A stretch of DNA of 64,000 nucleotides from Dendrobium chrysotoxum (Eukaryota > Streptophyta > Magnoliopsida > Asparagales > Orchidaceae), in the NCBI GenBank assembly GCA_019925795.1, contig CM034314.1, positions 32,915,774 through 32,979,773 on the forward strand, read 5' to 3'. Positions 58,841 to 64,000 of the stretch are shown in pieces (positions within the stretch are counted from its first letter, which is position 1; each line of letters begins with the position of its first letter). The translations under genes were made by a program, and so were the position numbers. Under the pieces are notes generated by a model. The model made no database searches. It was given only the letters and a program-made list of their open reading frames with translations, and was not told where the DNA came from.

Positions 58841-60654
58841 AGACCTTTTGTGAGACCATCCCTCCAAAATCATCAAATGTCAGATTTAGAACCCAAACAG
58901 GTTTGAGTCCCTTGTGATGAGAAGAAGAATGTGATGCATACATGCTATGCTATGAATTTTGTAATTTTGGTCTCTACACCAAATATGTTCTACAGTGAAT
59001 GGTACAAGTATGGGAAATATGTCCTAGTATGCCACAAGAGAAATAGCTAATGCCAGGAAAAGGGTTTACTAATCTATTTGGGTTATAGTGCTTCTTCCTA
59101 GGTTTGAATGATGCATGCTTAGTTGATATTTCATAATACCCTACAAGTGAAGGTGGTTTTACATTTTGTTCTAATCCAATGACCTTTTCTCTTAAAAACT
59201 CATTTACTTTTTCAGAGCTTGCAACTTGATGTTTTAATGCATGCTCACTACTATCTAAATTACATGCAGTGATGTCTAATTTTTTCAAAACCCTTTCTAA
59301 ATCAATATGTGATGTTTTCAGGGAATCATGCTCAGTGGTTAAATCAGAATGCTTTTTATTTAACTCAATAAATTCATCCAGTAAAGCCATATGATTGCTA
59401 TCTAAAGTGGAGTGATCTTTAATAAAAATTTCATGCACTTTTTCTAAGCTTAGAAATTCCAGTTTTAGGCTTGCATGTGATTTTTAAGCTATCTATGAGA
59501 TGAATGAATCTTCTTAAAAACTTCAAATAATTAATTATAGGTTAATTCACATGCCTCTTCTTGGTCAGAGTGACCAAGATGATCATCCGCCAACAAACAC
59601 AAGTTTGTTATTTCCTCTTCAGCTTTAGTTTTAGATGAGTCAGATGTTGAGTCCGCCGAAAAGCCTTTTGAATCTTCTTCTTTTCCTTCTTGAACTTAGA
59701 CTTTTCCTCACCCTTCTCCTTACTTGGGTGAGCTTTTAAAGTTGGGCATTCAGACTTCAAATGGCTTGGCTTCCTGCATTCAAAATAGATAACCTCAGAA
59801 GAAACTTTAGAATGCTTATAATTCTTACCTTTATTCCCGTTCTGATGATGCTTTTGTTTCTTCCTTAAGAAGCTCTTAAATTTCCTTGTGATTAAGGCCA
59901 TGTCATCATCATCAGAACTAGAAGAGCCAAAGTCAGAGTCATTAGCCTTGAAGGTTATAATGTTCTCTTTTTTCTTGTCACCTACATCAAGTTGCCTTTG
60001 GTTCACTCCTTGCTCGTAAGCAATTAGTGATCCAAGTAAGTTATCAATAGAATAAATATTCAAATATTTAGATTTAATAATTGTAGTAATTTTAGCATCA
60101 ATGAAAGAAGGTAAACATCTCAAAATCTTGTTCACTTTTTCATAATTCATGAGTTCACTTCCTAAGGTATGTAAGAAGGTAACAATCTATGTAAATCTAG
60201 TGTACATCTTAGAAATTGATTCATTTGATTTCATGTGAAAGAGTTCATAATCATATAAAAGAATATTCAGTCTAGATTGTTTAACCTCATTCATTTTTTC
60301 ATAAGTAATGCATAATCTATCTCAAATTTCTTTATCAATTACACATGTTGAAACACGGATATAATCTTCAAATTTCAATGCACAGAAAAAGCAGTTCAGA
60401 CATTTGGCATTCAATTGTGCCAATTCTCTATCATCAAAAGTTCATTTAGTAAAAGAAAGTTCAGTTTTAATGCCATCAATTAATCTAAAAGGTGCAGAAT
60501 ATCCATCTTTAACAAGCATCCATATGCGATAATCTATAGATTGTAAAAAGGTGGACAAGCAAGTTTTTCAAAAATCAAAAGGTATATTACTAAATAAAGG
60601 TGGTCGTGTGATAAAATATCCATCTGCGATGTTTCTATTACCAAAGTTTGCCAT
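58841..60654 (-). pseudogene. gag of element B
   Basis: Start ATG at 60654 (MANFGNRN). The UBN2-type core is decayed (60150-60560); the open part 59608-60150 has NYEKVNKILRCLPSFIDAKIT, YEQGVNQRQLDVGDKK and a knuckle YFECRKPSHLKSEC that has lost its first Cys. A coiled-coil stretch follows (58974-59438: NSNHMALLDEFIELNKKHSD type) and a second knuckle, YFSCGILGHISHTC, has also lost its first Cys. Element A keeps Cys at both first positions. Stops lie at about 60590, 59600 and 59485. Confidence 0.88.
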
Positions 60655-60698
60655 GGAACAAATTCAAAAGTTTTTCAAAACTTGATTTTATAAGTCTC

Positions 60699-60710
60699 GC
60701 TCTGATACCA
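60699..60710 (-). other. primer binding site of element B
   Basis: GCTCTGATACCA, i.e. TGGTATCAGAGC on the minus strand, a perfect initiator-Met primer site two bases inside the 5' LTR. Confidence 0.93.
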
Positions 60711-60712
60711 CT

Positions 60713-62517
60713 TGAAAGTATATTAGGGTTGTCAAGCCCTTTTGAACTAGTCCCGAGGCTAACCAAGAGGGGGTTGAATTGGTATTTTAAAAATTATTAA
60801 ACCAAAAAGAAAAATCTTTTTAAATATTTTTGAATATTTAAAACACAAACAATGTAAGCAAAAGTAGATAACCAAAATCAGATATTTCAACCACAGATCA
60901 GATCACAAAAATCTACAGAAATTAAAGTGCATAAAAATAAATAAAAAGAGCACACCAGATTTGTAGTGGTTCGGTCAACTTGACCTACGTTTAATCCTCG
61001 GAGCCTCTCCTCTAGGTATTGCACTAAAACTATAGTGTCTCTCCTTTTACGCCCACAGTAAGGCGGAGAAGCCCTTACAAACTCTTTCCACAGGCACCGG
61101 TGAGGCAGAGAACCTAGACTCCTTTTGCTTCCTCCTGAAGTAGGCAGAGAACCCCAGAATCCTTTTGGTTCCTCCTAAAGTAAGTAGAGAATCCTAACTC
61201 CTTTTACTTCCTCCTGAAGCAGGCAGAGAACCCCAACTCCTTTTGCTTCCTCCTAAAGGAGGAAGAGAACCTAAATCTAATTCTAATGATCATCTCTCCA
61301 GAGCCACCACAGAACTAAGGATGAAGAAGGAAGATGATGTTCAAGTCCTTGCTTGGAGAAACCTTTGTGAATCCCCTCAAAAACTCCCCCTCACAAGATC
61401 CTCTCTCTCTCCCCCAAATTTTTCTTCTCCTCTAAGCTCTCTTAGAGTGGAAAAATTAGCAAAAGATTTTGTAGAATAACAATAGAAAAGCTTAAATAGA
61501 AGGGCTAAAAAATGTGCCTTAAATTTTAACTTGTTGACTATATCATCTAGGAAGATCTATTGATCACTTGTATGATTAGTAAAAAATCAGCTGTTTCAGT
61601 TTGGATGATCTAGTTCTCTTATACGATCTAAACACAAGTTTATTATGGTCGTCTAGGATAATGTGGACATCGTCAGGGATGAATACTGCAAATACACATT
61701 TTCATTCGATAGATAGTTCGAGTCATTCAGGAGATAAGTTTGGACAATGTGAGGAAATATAGCTAATCATCCAAGATGATATAGCAATCATCATGTATGA
61801 TTAGTTCAAAAAATATACAATATCGTCAAGCAGATAGTTCAGGATGGCTAACAGAGCTAGGAGAATCATCCAGGATGATTCTACATTCATCCAGGATGAT
61901 GTGATTGATCAATCAAATCTTAATTACTTCTCTTAATCACCAGACAAATTTAGGCATGATTGGTACCAATCATCCAGGATGATGTGGGATCATCCTGTAT
62001 GATTAGACACATAAATTCAATTTCAAAAAAAGGCCTAAATAAGTTTAGTGGCTGAGTATTTTTTATTTCAGAATATCGTCTAGGATGATGGAAGGATCAT
62101 CCATGATGATTTACTCAATCAGGTTAACTTATCCCAGATGCCCTAATTAGGGTTTCTATTTTTATCTGATCGTCCAGAATGATTTTAGATCGTCCTGTAC
62201 GATATGATCAAAAAATAGAAGAACTCTCAAACTCAACAAATTTCTCCCCTGAGTGTGTGTGTGCAAGGTTACTTTGCATTTGGATCCACCCTATTACATT
62301 TTACTCAAAAAAGATAAAAACATTGGAATTAAACTTGCAGACAGACTCAGTCTTAATCTACCCAATTTTGAGCTAGCTTGAATTGTAATTGTTCTTGTGG
62401 ACCTAAAAAGTTAGTAGGCAGGGCAACTACCCATAGATTTGCAGTAGTAACATTATTAGAGAAACATAAATATTTGTTATCATCAAAATTATCATCCTTG
62501 AAACCATATTTGTAACA
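60713..62517 (-). mobile_element. 5' LTR of element B
   Basis: 1805 bp, TGAAAG ... TTTGTAACA. Same layout as the 3' LTR: 39-bp repeats at about 61105-61275, palindrome pairs at about 61545-62210, and AGGGTTTCT (telo-box on the sense strand) at about 62149 within the U3 array. It retains the 32 bp missing from the 3' LTR. Confidence 0.92.
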
Positions 62518-62522
62518 ATAAT
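62518..62522. repeat. target-site duplication of element B, right copy
   Basis: ATAAT, identical to 50883-50887. Confidence 0.9.
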
Positions 62523-64000
62523 CTAGTAGAAATAATCTATAAGATGACTTGCCAATTCTTTCACTTACTTCAAATGGGACAATGTATCAAGGACTTAACT
62601 TACTATGATTTTGAAATCTACTTACTCCTTTCATTGGTCTTACCATTAAATAATAACAAAAATCTCTAATAGAAATTCGGTTAACTTATGTTTAGGGTCA
62701 AAATACTTCATCTACCTGTCTTGAGTTGCTTCTATTTTTTTCTTAATTAATCTAATCTTTATAATGACGCTGCCCACTAGCTCAAAATTTATCAATAATA
62801 TTTATCCAAGCTCTTCCCAAGAAACTAGTGTTCCACACTTTCTTCCATAAAGAGCATCACACGGTCACATGCTAATTCTTTCATAAAAAACTATTATTGT
62901 AAGCAAACTTAATCAAAGTGATATGATCTTCCAGCTTTTTCCAAAATCTAAGACACATAACCTTAATAAATATTTTAGATTCTAAATTACTCTCCCAGAT
63001 TGCTAATCTATCTCAGGATCAAAGGCTGTATTAAAATTCAACTGAGTCCCCAAACCTTCCTAAATGTCTTTTGATAATCTTGAAGTGAATCTACCATTTC
63101 AGTCACAAATGAAATCCTTGGGAATTCCATGAAATTTTATAATTTCTTTAACATACAATTTAGCCCAATTTTTTTTTACAGAATTACTCTACCTTATTCG
63201 CAAGCAATGAGCAGACTTCATCAATATATCAAAAATTACCCAAAAAGCATCATGTCTTTGCTTTGATCTAGCAAAATTTATTGTAATTTTTTCAAATTTC
63301 CATTAGGTAATAGGCAATGACTGTAATAAACAACTAGGTCTTTGATGCTCAACATTTACACTATAACAAATTTCATAATTGGAGACTAGTTTTGCCACTT
63401 CTCACTTTAAATCATGGTATATCTAATCAGTACCTGGGTAATGGTGAAACCAAAATAATAAGATTCATGCAAAATCTCTCTCCTTAGCTCAGCATCATAA
63501 GGAACCCATAACCTCTACCCATAGAAAATAGCATATTCCTCTTTAATGCGAAACTCAAACCACTTTCTAGATTGAATCTGATCCATCAATCTCAAAAAAT
63601 TTTCATCAATTTTTTGAGCTTCATTAATGTTATCCTATAATGAGGGTTGGATAAAAACCTATGAAAGAATTCTACCTAACACATATGCAAGAAACATCAC
63701 ATCTAGCTCAAATCTCTCCATCTCTTTAATCAATGTTTGCTCAAAAGTCAATAAACTCACTATAGCTCCTACCAACTTCTAGCTTAATATATTAGCAATG
63801 AAATTTTCTTTCCTGGGATGATGAATAATATCTAGATCATAGTCCTTGATTAACTTGAACAACCACCTTTGCCTCCAATTTAACTCCTTCTGGGTCAAAA
63901 TATACTTTAAACTTTGATGATATGTATAAATCTCACACCAAACACCCTATGGGTAGTGCCTTTAGATCTTCAATCCAAAATTAATAGCTACTAACTCCAA
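62523..64000 (-). pseudogene. Tekay-like gypsy pol: RNase H to integrase, runs off the window
   Basis: Minus-strand, heavily frameshifted. From right to left: YHQSLKYILTQKELNWRQRW and LIKDYDLDIIHHPRK (RNase H end, about 63800-63930), WVPYDAELRREILHES (about 63460-63510, integrase zinc region), ISFVTEMVDSLQ (about 63090, usually IVSDRDSRF), ERSKQI-type residues and finally PFEVSERIGKSSYRLFLLD next to the element B insertion. This is the usual Tekay/Del order, and the frame picks up again at 50887 (IHNVFHV). The reverse transcriptase and 5' LTR lie beyond 64000. Confidence 0.82.

Larger units (their letters stand above)
50888..62517 (-). mobile_element. Sirevirus element B (complete, degenerate)
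   Basis: 11.63 kb on the minus strand with both LTRs, a canonical primer site, gag, protease, integrase, reverse transcriptase, RNase H, an additional ORF and a polypurine tract. It is flanked by a perfect ATAAT duplication and inserted in the integrase end of a Tekay-like element. The LTRs differ by an estimated one base in ten by eye plus a 32-bp deletion in the left LTR, so it is old. It is the only element in the window with the additional ORF. Confidence 0.95.

Noticed and set aside
1..64000. Host genes, tRNA or rRNA genes
   Set aside because: No tRNA cloverleaf, rRNA core or intron-exon gene structure outside transposons was seen. The only tRNA-related sequences are the retrotransposon primer sites.

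Overview
This window is plant nuclear DNA made almost entirely of nested transposable elements. I found no host protein-coding gene, rRNA or tRNA gene. The evidence for a plant is the mix of families: Sirevirus-type Ty1/copia elements with initiator-Met tRNA primer sites, Athila/Tat-like and Tekay-like Ty3/gypsy fragments, plant L1 LINEs with a DUF4283-type ORF1 and an RNase H, RTE-type LINEs, and a CACTA (En/Spm) transposon with TNP2 and TNPA-like genes. The sequence is AT-rich and every coding region is broken, which fits old, methylated, repeat-rich chromatin of a large-genome angiosperm. I cannot name the species.

Layout from left to right. Positions 1-2005 hold the 3' end of an antisense gypsy element. 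An L1 element (L1-1, plus strand) starts near 2010 and can be followed in three pieces to its tail near 25218. It is split by a tandem array of gag-only Sirevirus relatives (LTR-gag-LTR-gag-LTR, 3851-21320) and by a solo LTR (21596-23332). The array is itself split by Sirevirus element A (minus strand, 7593-16008, target duplication TTTTC) and by another solo LTR (17724-19530, target duplication GTTTT). An RTE LINE (minus, 25723-28858) sits between 19-bp duplications in an A-rich stretch. An unidentified antisense LINE-like sequence (29366-31290, resuming 38449-38767) is interrupted by a 7.2-kb CACTA transposon (31291-38448), which carries an RTE fragment. A second L1 (L1-2, plus, 42087-48373) is flanked by 16-bp degenerate duplications. 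From about 50580 to the right edge lies an antisense Tekay-like gypsy element, split by Sirevirus element B (minus, 50888-62517, target duplication ATAAT).

Elements A and B have the Sirevirus plan: LTRs of 1.6-1.8 kb, a long gag with zinc knuckles and coiled coil, then protease, integrase, reverse transcriptase and RNase H, then a long 3' region with repeated polypurine tracts. B also keeps an additional ORF between pol and the 3' LTR; A has lost it. The gag-only units in the array share the gag, primer site, polypurine tracts and LTR design, so they probably relied on autonomous Sireviruses for replication.

The most interesting signal is regulatory. The LTRs carry 15-bp palindromes (consensus about ATCRTCCWGGAYGAT) in pairs whose starts are 21 bp apart, two helical turns. 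In the two LTRs measured in full there are 7 and 8 pairs, spaced about 94-119 bp, upstream of a TATA box. A second array of five pairs lies inside element B directly upstream of a TATA box and the start codon of the additional ORF, which suggests that this ORF had its own LTR-like promoter.
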